From Chondrilla cf. caribensis (lineage: Eukaryota; Porifera; Demospongiae; Chondrillida; Chondrillidae), in contig OZ026550.1 of assembly GCA_964020155.1 (NCBI GenBank), positions 721,001 to 785,000 on the forward strand: a DNA stretch of 64,000 bases. Reading direction: 5' to 3'. The notes under the pieces were generated by a model. The model ran no database searches. It was given only the letters and a program-made list of their open reading frames with translations, and had not been told where the DNA came from. Below are positions 19,939 to 31,550 of this stretch, one piece after another. Position 1 is the stretch's first letter; each line of letters starts with the position of its first letter. The position numbers and the translations under genes are program-made.

Positions 19939-22489
19939 CTATGGCTTCTGGCATCCAGTCTTGTATTTCGAATGTAGTTCTCTTGCCAGCGGTGGGTCTA
20001 TTTCCTCAACGGCTGGGATTATGGTGTCCCATGTTCTTGGCAGACTTCCCGTACCCTTAACCCCCATCAACCACCTCATGAAAAGATCCATGCAGCACTT
20101 CTCGACGCCTTGCTGTACTGAGTTGGCTGTGATGTTTTTCAACACGTACAGCTCCACTTGTAGAACTATTCCCAGTTTTAACCACTCTGCGGCCACTCTA
20201 TCCACCACGTCTCTCTGTACTTCGTATATGTTTGGTGAGGAGTCATCCTTGGGATACTTGGGAGGGTGAGGGTTGTACGGCTGTTGTTGAGTACACAAAG
20301 TCCTGAGTTTCTCCAGTATCAGCTGCTTGGGATCTGTCTGCTCAATTACACTTAGGAGTTCACTCCATGACGGACTGGTGCAGTTCTCCAACCACCATTT
20401 GAGAACATGTCTACACTTCTTCTCATTCGTGTCTTCTGCTTCGATTGTTGTCTCTAGGAAGGCCTCATCCACTTCCAGCAACCTCCCTAGTGTTAACCAT
20501 CTGTCAGATATTAGCGGGAGTGCGATATCTGTGATTTCCGATAGTTTGGGCTTGTTCTGTAGGTAGCTTTTGAGGTGCGAGGGTTCCAATTCTTGTCCAG
20601 ATCTGAAGGACATCACAGACTGTGCTGTGTGTTGCTTGAGGGTGGAAGCTATCCCTGTGATCCTGTAGGCCTTATCGAGTTGTTCCGAGTGACGTACATT
20701 GGGATGTCTGAGGAACGGGTTTGTCTGTCCTCCCCACTTCAGAAGGGTCCAAGCCATTTTCTCCAGACCAAGGTCTCTCACCAGATCAAGTGGAGTGCGC
20801 CCATCAGGAAGTGGTTCATTGACTATTGAGGGTCAGGCTGTGATGAGCCGGTCACAAAATACAGTGTAATCATAGACAAGTGCTGAAATCACTTTGTCAC
20901 CCAAAGTGACTCCTATGTGTAAAGCTTCTTGATTGCTCATCATGAGTAGACCGATGTGAAGGGGATTGAGAAGTGAATATCCTTCTGGAAAGTTGTCTTT
21001 GAAGATCATTGAGTATACTTTGGATACATCCTTGAGTTGGCCGATCTGCTTCTCCACTTGTGAGTCGGATAAAATGGAAAAGACGTCCACATTACCGTTG
21101 ATGGCAGCCACATGGAGAAATCCTGGGAGATCCCCCTCATCTTCAGGACAACAGTACTTGTTGTTGAACTCGATGGCGGGCTGCATCAGTTGCTTAATTG
21201 AACTGTAGAAGATGAAGTACGGGATGCCATACGTCATGGTCAACTCTGTTATATCCTGTGTTCTGTACAGATCCAATGTCTCGATGAGAAATTGAACAAT
21301 CTTCTCCCTGTTGCCAGCAGCAGACCACCCCATGCTATGAATAATGTTAGATGCTGAGAACTTCTTGTCATGTAATTGGTCCTGGGCAATCACTTCTTGA
21401 CACATTGCTAGGTTATTCTCGTCTGCAGCCCACGTTAGCACTGCCGTACTCTCTAGATACTTTCTCAACTTCAGCTCCATTTCGAATGAGCTCCTCGACA
21501 ATCTGTACGTATCCATTAAGGGCTGCAGTCAATAATGGCATGACTCCATTCTTGCTGACGTGGTTGACATTGGCACCCAGGTTTATAAGCACCTTACACA
21601 TTTCTAAGTTGTTGTTAGTAATTGCAATGGTCAGTGCTGTCCTACCTGTGTTGTCTTCAACATCTGGTGGACACCCTGCCTGCTTCAATAGGTAATTGAC
21701 AGACGATTTCCTGTTTTGATGGGTAGCAAGGCGAAGAGCTGCTCCTAATCGTTGCACGAGAGGATCATAGTGAGAGAATCTGCTGAGAACATCCTCCCTG
21801 ACATAGGCCAGGATGTTAACAACATATGGACACCTGCTCCTCGTGGCCAGGTCACATGTAGATTGTCCTTCAGCTGTTTTACTGAGCACATTTGCTCCCA
21901 TCGACACAAGTAGAGCTGCAGACCTATCACAGCCGTTTTGAGCTGCCACATGAAGGGGAGTGTAGTCCTCTATATCTCGCACATCTATGTCAGCGGGGTG
22001 ACCATTTTGAACAAGGACCCGAATGGTCTCCAAATTGTCCTTTTTGGCTGCAATGTGGAGTGGAGCACCACTGGAACCACATGCTGTGACGTTTGCATTG
22101 AGTTTCAGAAGGAGGCTAACGATGTTCACGTCTTCCGACTCTACTGCGTAGTGTAGAGGTGTGAGGTCATCGTCGTCGAATGCACTAATGTCACAACCTA
22201 GGTGATGTAGCGTGACAATGGCGTCTAAACTGCCATACATTGTGGCCACATGTATCGGTGTAGCTCCTGATTCGTCCTTCATCCTGGCGTTGATGTTGGC
22301 CTGGTGTGCGTGGAGCAGTCTTATCATTGTGGTACTGTCCAGCGAGGCAGCATGGTGAAGTGCTGTGAACCCCGAATCGTCGACACAGTTGACATCAATG
22401 CATCCGGTAGAGAGTAGGTATTTGGTTGAAACTGTGTCCCCCGAACACACAGCCTGGAAAAATTCTTCTTTGATGGTGGCCGATTCCAT
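19939..22489 (-). pseudogene. Ankyrin/Death-domain gene, copy 4, disrupted
   Basis: Clear relative of the 967-aa genes with three lesions. Reading from the start at 22489, frame is kept to about residue 352. There a 101-bp stretch present in copy 5 is missing (junction near 21438), shifting the frame. The restored frame then runs to 20833, where TGC has become TGA in a motif that reads ITACPSIVN in intact copies. Beyond that the Death-domain part is open to 19939, but the linker between the two Death domains has lost most of its His/Pro/Gln-rich residues in frame. A shortened 358-codon ankyrin-only protein could still be translated from 22489. The segment around 21351-21430 matches copy 5 closely. 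Confidence 0.9.
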
Positions 22490-24486
22490 CTGGATACAAC
22501 TGAGTTATGTCTGTTGATAGCAGGAGTCTACTTTCACTGAACAAGTGGAGAAGTCTGTAAACATAAAATTGAAAAGTGTGAGATTGGATGCAGTACACAC
22601 AGTCTTACTTGCTTCACATGCATAGCATTCACACAATGAACATTCATGATTTGATGAACACTCCTACATACTAATAATATGTATATGCACCCAACACACA
22701 CAACACCCACACACACTATTTTTGAGGCATAGACTATTGTTAATTTTGTAAATTAAAAGCTATAGCTATTACAAAGCCTTCCATTGTTAATATGGTGCAC
22801 TTATTGTGTGAGTTATACTGTACAGTAGCTGTGTATTTAGTGACTGGTAGTGGGTTTGTACGTAGGTGCATATTTACGTACTTTATATAAGCCTACGCAC
22901 TATGTCATTATGCCCTCCTAAAACCTTCTCTGGCCCCTCACCAGTTTGTGTTAGAACACTTATTGGTCTTCATAGAGCTGTTTAGTTGCTAGTATTCAAA
23001 GCCATTATCTGTCATAGCTATCACGTGTCAATTTTTCCCCCAGAAGGGCGGTTTGTCTGGTGTAAGCACTCTTACCAAAACCCAACAAATGTTCCAATTG
23101 GTACTTTTGGTTTCACTTTGATCCTCAAAGACACCCAATAATGTTTGAGTTTGGTTCACTAGGGTGTGTACATACTATTTTGTGTATGTACAGAATCAAC
23201 TAGAAGGTGGGAGGTTTCCTTTCAGTCCAATCCCATCAATGTAGTCCCATTTGGTACAGAAATGAAGTCATTTGTTCCTTTAGGCTAGCACCTTACCTTC
23301 ACTCCAAATCCTGTTCTTCCCAGAAGTTACTTGAGGAGATCATATGATCTCTTATAGGGAGTTACACTTTGTGGTCTATGACATCATCAGAACATTGGGA
23401 AGGGGATTCTTTGAACATTCCAGGCATTCCTTACTGTACACAATCCTAATCAAGGGGGATCTCACTGTTTATTCCTCACAGCAATGGTATAGTGCAGACC
23501 TTAGACTAGGGAGGGCCTTAGTTCAATGGTTAAGGATCACAATCATGTGAAAGAACACAATGGAGTGTCCTTCCTCTAACTCTCTTGTCCTGTACACCCC
23601 AGTACACTCAATACCAGCCATTGCAAGATGAAATTGCACACTGTTACACATATGCATATGTTTGTTCCACTGAGGGAAATGTGTCCTTTGATGAGAATAC
23701 ACACTCCTGGGTATGTATGTACTTGTCTCATTTCTCACATGTTTCCCTTTGACCTACCTACACTGCGATCTTGGTTTGATGACCCGTTCTTCTCGTATCC
23801 TACAGATCATGGTACCTCCATGTCAAGTACATTCACTGCTGAGTTGAGGAAAAGGTCATCCATTCAGACCAGGTTGGTATAATTGTGCAGATTATCAATA
23901 TCATTGTACCATTTTGTACCATGTTTCTGTTATCGATCTGTTGTCACTCGAGAGTGTGCTAGTTAAATCTCCTAGACAGGCCAGGGGGTTATTCATTGAT
24001 TGAAAATCATGATAATCACTCAAGGATTCCATTGACAGTATGAGCTAGGGTACTTTCCAGCTGTTGACTCCTTGTTTTGTTTACAACTTATCACCCTGGG
24101 CAGGAAAACAAGTGTTAACTAACGAGAAACAGCTGGAAATCCACCAAAGTTTGTAAACATTAGAAGTAGATTTGTATGGGTTGCACTTGATTGTCATCAC
24201 CTTGTGTACAGCAACTAATCTTTGAATGATGCCCAAATCTTGAGGATAAAGGCTCAGTACCCAAGATTTGGGCATTCTTAGCAGTGTTCCTCTCCCAGCC
24301 CGACTGTGTACAATCTTAACTTTCTTAGAAAGTACATAGCTTGAAGGGCACACCAAATCTGTACTTCTTATCAGAGGTACTCACTATCAGTACTGTTGAC
24401 TCCGTCTACTTGAGGCAGGGACGTACTGAGTGAAGTATATGTACGTACATATATTGTATTGACAGGAGTGTGTACTAACCAGGGTA

Positions 24487-24688
24487 TACAGTGGAACCCC
24501 TATTAAAGGACTCTCCCAATAAAGGACACCATAGAAATTACCTCCCTACAAAAGACACTCTGTAAGGCACCAATAATAGATTTTCCTATAGTGCTAATAC
24601 ACTTTTAACCTCTGAAGAGTGGACAACCTCTCTACAGTGGACAAATTACCTGGTCCCAATTTGTCCTTTATAGAGAGGTTCCACTGTA
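24487..24688. mobile_element. TACAGTGGAACC-type MITE, second full copy
   Basis: Begins TACAGTGGAACCCCTATTAA and ends GAGAGGTTCCACTGTA, with the same internal order as the 18449 copy. Both sit at the same place in their units, so insertion probably preceded duplication of units 3 and 4. The degenerate copy at 6752 occupies the same site in unit 1. Confidence 0.8.
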
Positions 24689-24755
24689 GATATACTGAGG
24701 AAGCAAGCCACACTGTAGGTATGTAATTGTATTTATAGGCATATGTACTTGCAAA

Positions 24756-24789
24756 TGCGATAGTTAAACCACAACAATTATATTCACAG
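24756..24789 (+). promoter_or_regulatory. GATA/RUNX-like composite motif, copy 5
   Basis: TGCGATAGTTAAACCACAAC then ATATTCACAG. It lies upstream of the disrupted copy 4 and retains both cores although that gene is broken. Confidence 0.35.
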
Positions 24790-25298
24790 TGATCATCCCA
24801 GAAAAGGTCATAATTATTGGTTCTTTTAACCTTTTATTCTTCAAGAACCACTATAGTCCTAGACCTAGCAGTCCTTTGAATTTCTGTTATTTTTTATGTT
24901 TTCTTTTATAAATGACCGACAGTTAGTATTAGACCTTTTAAATATGTAATTGCAGTTCTGGTTACTAGCATCCACCTGTTACGCAACTCTAACTCCTTGT
25001 AAATACACAAACAAACATACTCAGTGTTATACAGTGTTTATATGCACCAATAACAGCAACTCATTGTAAACAAGAACAACTCTTTGTAAATATACCAACA
25101 AACATATTCAGTGTAATACAGTGTTTACATACAGTAACAACAGCAAATCATTGTAAGCAAGAAAAGTCATTGTAAAATATAGCAAACATTACAAATATAT
25201 TGAGTGTATTAAAGTGTTTGAATGCAGTACATACATGGTATGTGTACATAATATGTGAAATATACGTGTCTATGTTTATGTGTGGCTTCTATGTGGTT

Positions 25299-28202
25299 CT
25301 ATGGCTTCTGGCATCCAGTCTTGTATTTCGAATGTAGTTCTCTTGCCAGCGGTGGGTCTATTTCCTCAACGGCTGGGATTATGGTGTCCCATGTTCTCAG
25401 CAGACTTCCCGTACCCTTGTCCCCTCTCAACCACCTCATGAAAAGGTCCATGCAGCACTTCTCAACGCCTTGCTGTACTGAGTTGACTGTGATGTTGTTC
25501 AACACGTACGTCTCCACTTGTAGAACTATCCCCAGTTTGTACCACTCTGCGGCCACTCTATCCACCAGGTCTCTCTGTACTTCGTATATGTTTGGTGATT
25601 GTGAGGGGTGATCGTTGTGATACTGGGGAGGGTGAGGGTTGTACAGCTGTAGTTGTTGAGATGGACAAGGAGGGAGTTGAGGAGGGGGCGGGTGGGGATA
25701 GTAATGATGGTGAGTATTGTTGGAATTGTGTAGGATTTGTGTTGGCTGTAGCAATAGCAGTTGGTCTTGAGAGAGCAGTCCACTTCTCGTAGTGTTGAGT
25801 GGGTGGGACCATTGGCGATGGGGGTGTGGCGATTCAAAAGTGGTGGACCAATGAGGTTCGGAGATTGAATGTTGAATAGGCAACATCCATACAGAGGGTT
25901 GAATACACGAAGTCCTGAGCCTCTCCAGTATCAGCTGCTTGGCATCTGTCTGCTCAATTACACTTAGGAGTTCATTCCATGACGGACTGGTGCAGTTCTC
26001 CAACCACCATTTGAGAACACGTCTACACTTCTTCTCATTTGTGTCTTCTGCTTCGAATGTTGTCTCAAGGAAGGTCTCATCCACTCCCAGCAACCTCCCT
26101 ACTGTTAACCATCTGTCAGATATTAGCGAGAGTGTGATATCTGTGATTTCCGATAGTTTGGGCTTGTTCTGTAGGTAGCTTTTGAGGTGTGAGGGTTCCA
26201 ATTCCTGTCCAGATCTGAAGGACATCACAGTCTGTGCTGTGTGTTGCTTGAGGGCGGAAGCTATCCCTGTGATCCTGTAGGCCTTATCGAGTTGCTCCGA
26301 GTGACATGCATTGGGATGTCCGAGGAACGGGTTTGTCTGTCCTCCACACTTCAGAAGGGTCCAAGCCATTTTCTCCAGACCAAGGTCTCTCGCCAGATCG
26401 AGTGGAGTGCGACCATCAGGAAGTGGTTCATTGACTATTGAGGGGCAGGCTGTGATGAGCTGGTCACAAAAGACAGTGTAATCGTAGACAAGTGCTGAAA
26501 TCACTTTGTCATTAAGAATGATTTCTCCACGTAAAGCTTTTCGACTACTCATCATGAGTAGACCGATGTGAAGGGGATTGAGGAGTGAATGTCCTTCTGG
26601 AAAGTTGTCTTTGAAGAACATTGAGTATACTTTGGACACATCCTTGAGTTGGCCAATCTGCTTCTCCACTTGTGAGTCAGATAAAATGGAGAAGACGTCC
26701 ACATTGCCATTGATGGCGGCCATGTGGAGAAATCCTGGGAGATCCCCCTCATCTTCAGGACAACAGTACTTGTTGTTGAACTCGATGACAGGCTGCATCA
26801 GTTGCTTAATTGAACTGTAGAAGATGAAGCACGGGATGCCATACATCATGGCCAACTCTGTCATATCCTGTGTTCTGTACAGATCCAACGTCTCGATGAG
26901 AAATTGAACAATCTTCTCCCTGTTGCCAGCAGCAGACCACCCCATGCTATGAATAATGTTAGATGCTGAGAACTTCTTGTCATGTAATTGGTCCTGAGCA
27001 ATTACTTCTTGACACATTGCTAGGTTATTCTCGTCTGCAGCCCACGTTAGTACAGTAAGCTGGTGGGAATCAAGGATATCCATTGGGCATCCATGGGCTA
27101 GTATGATCTTGACTACATCTGTGTGACCACTAGATGCTGCTTGGTGAAGAGCACTGCCGTACTCTCTAGATACTTTCTCAACTTCAGCTCCCTTTTGAAT
27201 GAGCTCCTCGACAATCTGTACGTATCCATTAAGGGCTGCAGTCAATAATGGCATGACTCCATTCTTGCTGACGTGGTTGACATTGGCACCCAGGCTTATA
27301 AGCTCCTTACACATTTCTAAGTTGTTGTTAGTGATTGCAATGCTCAGTGCTGTCCTACCTTTGTTGTCTTCAACATCTGGTGGACACCCTGCCTGCTTCA
27401 ATAGGAAATTCACAGACGATTTCCTGTTTTGATGGGTAGCAAGGCGAAGAGCTGCTCCTAATCGTTGCACGAGAGGATCATAGTGAGAGAATCCACTGAG
27501 AACATCCTCCCTGACATAGGCCAGGATGTTAACAACGAATGGACACCTGTTCCTCGTGGCCAAGTCACATGCGGATTGTCCTTCAGCTGTTTTACTGAGC
27601 ACATTTGCTCCCATCGACACAAGTAGAGCTGCAGACCTATCACAGCCGTTTTGAGCAGCCACATGAAGGGGAGTGTAGTCCTCTATATCTCGCACATCTA
27701 TGTCAGCGGGGTGACCATTTTGAACAAGGACCCGAATGATCTCCAAATTGTCCTTTTTGGCTGCAATGTGGAGTGGAGCACCACTGGAACCACATGCTGT
27801 GACATTTGCATTGAGCTTCAGAAGGAGGCTAATGGTGTTCAAGTCTTCCGACTCTACTGCGTAGTGTAGAGGTGTGAGGTCATCGTCGTCGAATGCACTA
27901 ATGTCACAACCTAGGTGATGTAGTGTGACAATGGCATCTAAGCTGCCGTACATTGTGGCCACATGTATCGGTGTGGCTCCCGATTCGTCCTGCATCCTGG
28001 CGTTGATGTTAGCCTGGTGTGCATGGAGCAGTCTTATCATTGTGGTATTGTCCAGCGAGGCAGCATGGTGAAGGGCGGTGAACCCCGAATCGTCGACACA
28101 GTTGACATCAATGCATCCGGTAGAGAGTAGGTATTTGGTTGAAACTGTGTCCCCCGAGCACACAGCCTGGAAAAATTCTTCTTTGATGGTGGACGATTCC
28201 AT
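25299..28202 (-). CDS. Ankyrin-repeat protein with two Death-type domains, copy 5
   Basis: Intact 967-codon ORF with the same domain order as the other copies. It begins MESSTIKEEFF, has EDLNTISLLLK where others have EDVNI, and in the variable patch reads MDILDSHQLTVLTWAADENN. Its 400-430 segment (LHDKKFSASNIIHSMGWSAA) is shared with the broken copy 4, while another part matches copy 3, again suggesting conversion. The linker is the most proline-rich (HPPPPQLPPCPSQQ). It is the right-most, 5'-most member of the array; no further copy follows its upstream flank. Function is inferred as for copy 1. Confidence 0.92.
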   Translation of the reverse strand: MESSTIKEEFFQAVCSGDTVSTKYLLSTGCIDVNCVDDSGFTALHHAASLDNTTMIRLLHAHQANINARMQDESGATPIHVATMYGSLDAIVTLHHLGCDISAFDDDDLTPLHYAVESEDLNTISLLLKLNANVTACGSSGAPLHIAAKKDNLEIIRVLVQNGHPADIDVRDIEDYTPLHVAAQNGCDRSAALLVSMGANVLSKTAEGQSACDLATRNRCPFVVNILAYVREDVLSGFSHYDPLVQRLGAALRLATHQNRKSSVNFLLKQAGCPPDVEDNKGRTALSIAITNNNLEMCKELISLGANVNHVSKNGVMPLLTAALNGYVQIVEELIQKGAEVEKVSREYGSALHQAASSGHTDVVKIILAHGCPMDILDSHQLTVLTWAADENNLAMCQEVIAQDQLHDKKFSASNIIHSMGWSAAGNREKIVQFLIETLDLYRTQDMTELAMMYGIPCFIFYSSIKQLMQPVIEFNNKYCCPEDEGDLPGFLHMAAINGNVDVFSILSDSQVEKQIGQLKDVSKVYSMFFKDNFPEGHSLLNPLHIGLLMMSSRKALRGEIILNDKVISALVYDYTVFCDQLITACPSIVNEPLPDGRTPLDLARDLGLEKMAWTLLKCGGQTNPFLGHPNACHSEQLDKAYRITGIASALKQHTAQTVMSFRSGQELEPSHLKSYLQNKPKLSEITDITLSLISDRWLTVGRLLGVDETFLETTFEAEDTNEKKCRRVLKWWLENCTSPSWNELLSVIEQTDAKQLILERLRTSCIQPSVWMLPIQHSISEPHWSTTFESPHPHRQWSHPLNTTRSGLLSQDQLLLLQPTQILHNSNNTHHHYYPHPPPPQLPPCPSQQLQLYNPHPPQYHNDHPSQSPNIYEVQRDLVDRVAAEWYKLGIVLQVETYVLNNITVNSVQQGVEKCCMDLFMRWLRGDKGTGSLLRTWDTIIPAVEEIDPPLARELHSKYKTGCQKP

Positions 28203-30074
28203 CTGGATTCAACTGTCAGTGAGCTATGTCTGTTGATAGCAGGAGTTTACTTTCTCTGAACAAGTGGAGAAATCTGTAAACATAAAATTGAAAAGTGTGA
28301 GATTGAAAGTTAGTATAGGGCAGTACACACAGTCCCACTTGTTTCACTGATGCATAGCACCCAACACACACAAAACCCACATGCACACTTAACACACAAA
28401 CACACACACACACACATTCTATTTTCAAGGCATAGACTATTGTTATTTTTGTAAATTCAAAGCTATAGCTATTACAAAGTGTTCCATTGTTAATATGGTG
28501 CATAAGGTCGAGTATCTATGGTTATACTGTACAGTAGCTGTGTATTTGGTATTTGGTCAATTTTTCCCCCAGAAGGCTGGTCTGTTTGGTGTACTCTTAC
28601 CAGAACAAATGTTCCAATTGGTACTATTGGTTTCATTTTGATCCTCAAAGGCACCCAATAATGTTTGAGTTTGGTTCACTAGGGTGTGTACATACTATTT
28701 TGTGTATGTACAGAATCAACTAGAAGGTGGGAGGTTTCCTTTCAGTTCAATCCCATCAGTGTAGTCCCATTTGGTACAGAAATGAAGTCATTTGTTACTA
28801 TAGGCTAGCACCTTACCTTCACTTCAAAACCTGTTCTTCCCAGATGTCACTTCATGATCACTTTAGGAGATCAAGGGATCTCTCATAGGGAGTTACCCTT
28901 TGTGGTCTATGACATCATCGAAATGTTGGGAAGGGGAAACTTCAAACAATCCAGGTATTCCTTACTGTACACAATCCTAATCAAGGGAGATCTCACTGTT
29001 TATTCCTCACAGCAATGGTATAGTGCAGACCTTAGACTAGGGAGGGCCTTAATTCAATGGTCAAGGATCACAATCATGTGAAAGAACACCATGGAGTGTC
29101 CTTCCTCTAACTCTCTTGTCCCTGTACACCCCAGTACACTCAATACCAGCCATTGCAAGATGAAATTGCATACTGTTACACATATGCATATGTTTGTTCC
29201 ACTGAGAGAAATGTGTCCTTTAATGAGAGTACACACTCCTGGGTATGTATGTACTTGTCTCATTTCTCACATGTTTGCCTTTGACGTACCTACACTGCGA
29301 TTTTGGTTTGATGACCTGTTCTTCTCGTATCCTACAGATCATGGTACCTCCATGTCAAGTACATTCACTGCTGAGTTGAGGAAAAGGTCATCCATTCAGA
29401 CCAGGTTGGTATAATTGTGCAGATGATCAATATCATTGGACCATTTTGTACCACGTTTCTGTTATCGATCTGTTGTCACTGGAGAGTGTGCTAGGCAAAT
29501 CTCCTAGACAGGCCAGGGGGTGATTCATTGATTGATAATCATGATAATCACCAAAGGATTTCATTCACAGTATGAGCTAGGGTACTTTCCAGCTGTTGTC
29601 TCCTTGTTTTGTTTACAACTTATCACCCTGGACAGGAAAACAAGTGTTAACTAACGAGAAACAGCTGGAAATCCACCAAAGTTTGTAAACATCAGAAGTA
29701 GATTTGTATGGGTTGCACTTGATTGTCATCACCTTGTGTACAGCAACTAATCTTTGAATGATGCTCAAATCTTGAGGAGAAAGGCTCAGTACCCAAGATT
29801 TGGGGATTCTTAGCAGTGTTCCTCTCCCAGCTCGACTGTGTACAATCCAACTTTCTTAGAGAGTACATAGCTTGAAGGGCACACCAAATCTGTACTTCTG
29901 ATCAGAGGTACTCACTATCAGTACTGTTGACTCAGTTTACTTGAGGCAGGGACTGAGTGAAGTTTATGTATGTACATATAATGCATTGACAGGTGTGCGT
30001 ACTAACCAGGGTACATACTGAGGAAGCGAGTTACACCTTAGGTATGTAATTGTATTCATAGGCATACTTGTGTA

Positions 30075-30108
30075 TGTGATAACTAAACCACAATAATTAT
30101 ATTCACAG
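30075..30108 (+). promoter_or_regulatory. GATA/RUNX-like composite motif, copy 6
   Basis: TGTGATAACTAAACCACAAT then ATATTCACAG, then TGATCATCCC. It is the last feature shared with the ankyrin array on the right side, about 1.9 kb upstream of copy 5. Confidence 0.4.
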
Positions 30109-30335
30109 TGATCATCCCGAAAAAGGTCATTGTTTGGCTGTTTTGTAGCTTGTATAAGGAGAATACCCGTCAGAGCTCTCAATCCACAGTGCAGAGTTGT
30201 ATGATAATTTCTGGGTGGGTCACTGCCCTAGAGATAGAGTCCTCAAGGAGTGGATTTCTCTCTTTCCAGTGGCCCTTAATGTTAACGAAAGGAATCTGGA
30301 ATACTAAATCCACTTGATGAGAGTATCAAACTATC

Positions 30336-30523
30336 TGCAGTGGACCCCTCAATAAGAAACACACTGGAGCCAGCTACTTTGTCCACTGTAGAGAGGTTGT
30401 CCACTCTTCATAAGTGAAAAATGTATAAGTTTATTTTTGATACCTTAGAAAGTGTCCTTTGTAGGAAGTAATTTCTATGATGTCCTTTATTGGGAGTGTC
30501 CTTTAGTAGAGGTTCCACTCTAA
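30336..30523. mobile_element. Degenerate TACAGTGGAACC-type MITE, reverse orientation
   Basis: Contains 'gtccactgtagagaggttgtccactctt', 'aaagtgtcctttgtaggaagtaatttctatg' and, at the right end, 'gtagaggttccactct'. This is the reverse complement of the 18449 family. The ends are eroded and no target duplication is visible. Confidence 0.6.
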
Positions 30524-31042
30524 TCCCTGTCAATATCATGATGTAACTAAACATCCCGATATTCCCTTGCTCAGGTCTTCAATTCCTTGCTCGTACTCTT
30601 TTCTGCACCTGTATCTGTGTGCGTACATTTCTGTCTACCTACATCTGCTAAAACTATACGTACATAAGTACTGTGTATGCATGTATTATCTGATTTCGAT
30701 TGCAATTTCATATGTATGTATGTATAACTCAAAGGTGAAAGGTACATATGTACCTTCTGTAATTCTCAGTGGCCAACTTGTGATAAAACTGAGACATAAC
30801 ATGCTGACTGACATTCAAGGCAACTATGAGTTAGCAGTTAGGTATATCTGTCTATGTCTACTGATAGTGAACTGAGTGATGCTCTGGTGCCCCTGGTTTA
30901 CACCTTCAGATTGTGTAGCTGTTTTGCTCTATACAAGTGCTGGATATAGATCCATTCCAGGGACTGCCACTTGAGCATAATCCAACACCGTACATCTTAT
31001 TATAATGTATCCGGATGTGAACCTAATTACATTTATGTATGT

Positions 31043-31073
31043 TGTGATAAGTAAACCACAAGTGTATTCACAG
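31043..31073 (+). promoter_or_regulatory. GATA/RUNX-like composite motif, copy 7
   Basis: TGTGATAAGTAAACCACAAG then TGTATTCACAG. This is outside the ankyrin array, inside the left copy of the tandem block, with the same orientation as the array copies. Confidence 0.4.
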
Positions 31074-31171
31074 CAGACATTGCCCGACTGTTGATCATGT
31101 GTATGGCATCAACATCAGCTCCATGTAAAGGAGTATTACAAAATGTTCCTTGTTCTATTAGTACTAACTAC

Positions 31172-31302
31172 CTTTATGGATGGGTTCAACAAGCAGTTGT
31201 GGAGGGTCAGTTTGAAGTTGGCTTCTCCTGATCTTGTGACCCCAAATGTTAGATTGAACATACACAGAGTAGCACCATTCACCAGGACGTATAGTGTGTG
31301 TG
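31172..31302 (-). other. Exon-like 131-nt segment, left copy
   Basis: On the minus strand, AG precedes CACACACACTATACGTC and a donor CATAAAG|GTAGTTAGT ends the segment. The open frame includes FGVTRSGEANFKLTLHNCLL followed by NPSIK. The right copy (33820-33950) has exactly the same length and frame with mostly conservative changes. The product is not recognised and no partner exons were found. It may be an exon of a decayed or unassembled gene. Confidence 0.35.
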
Positions 31303-31550
31303 CTTGAAAATGACTACTTCTCACACCAGTAAGCATGCTCAGACTAATGTGATGTGCATGTAGGTGTGTTGGAAACTGTTTGAGGTCCTACCACACCAGC
31401 AAACACCCTCTGAACATTATACTCACTGACATATGCGGTATCATAATGTATGTAAGTACATATGTACAAATTTTGATGCTGTATGTAAATTCATGCATCC
31501 AGTGTGCATGTACAGTGAATATTCATTAATCCGCCCCCGGTTAATCTGCC

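Larger units (their letters stand above)
22490..25298. repeat. Upstream flank of copy 4 (flank block 4)
   Basis: 22552-22850 duplicates 16432-16730 with about one visible change. The conserved block runs from about 23000 to 24480, with the 67-bp segment (23806-23872) and nested inverted repeat (24054-24139). A MITE follows at 24487-24688, then the GATA/RUNX-like motif and degenerate 'cagtgttatacagtgttta' repeats (25010-25220). The stretch 23628-23882 translates identically to 5898-6152, pointing to recent exchange between flanks 1 and 4. Confidence 0.7.
28203..30566. repeat. Upstream flank of copy 5 (flank block 5) and array edge
   Basis: The conserved block is shorter at its left end, starting near 28560 with a deletion relative to other flanks. 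It keeps the 67-bp segment (29338-29404), the nested inverted repeat (29586-29671) and the motif at 30075-30108. Array similarity ends near 30125, where unrelated sequence begins. A degenerate MITE occupies 30336-30523. No gene seen. Confidence 0.7.

Noticed and set aside
31043..31073. Repeated TGTGATAAnnAAACCACAA motif as a box C/D or H/ACA snoRNA
   Set aside because: No flanking stems, D box or two-hairpin layout could be drawn at the several copies examined.
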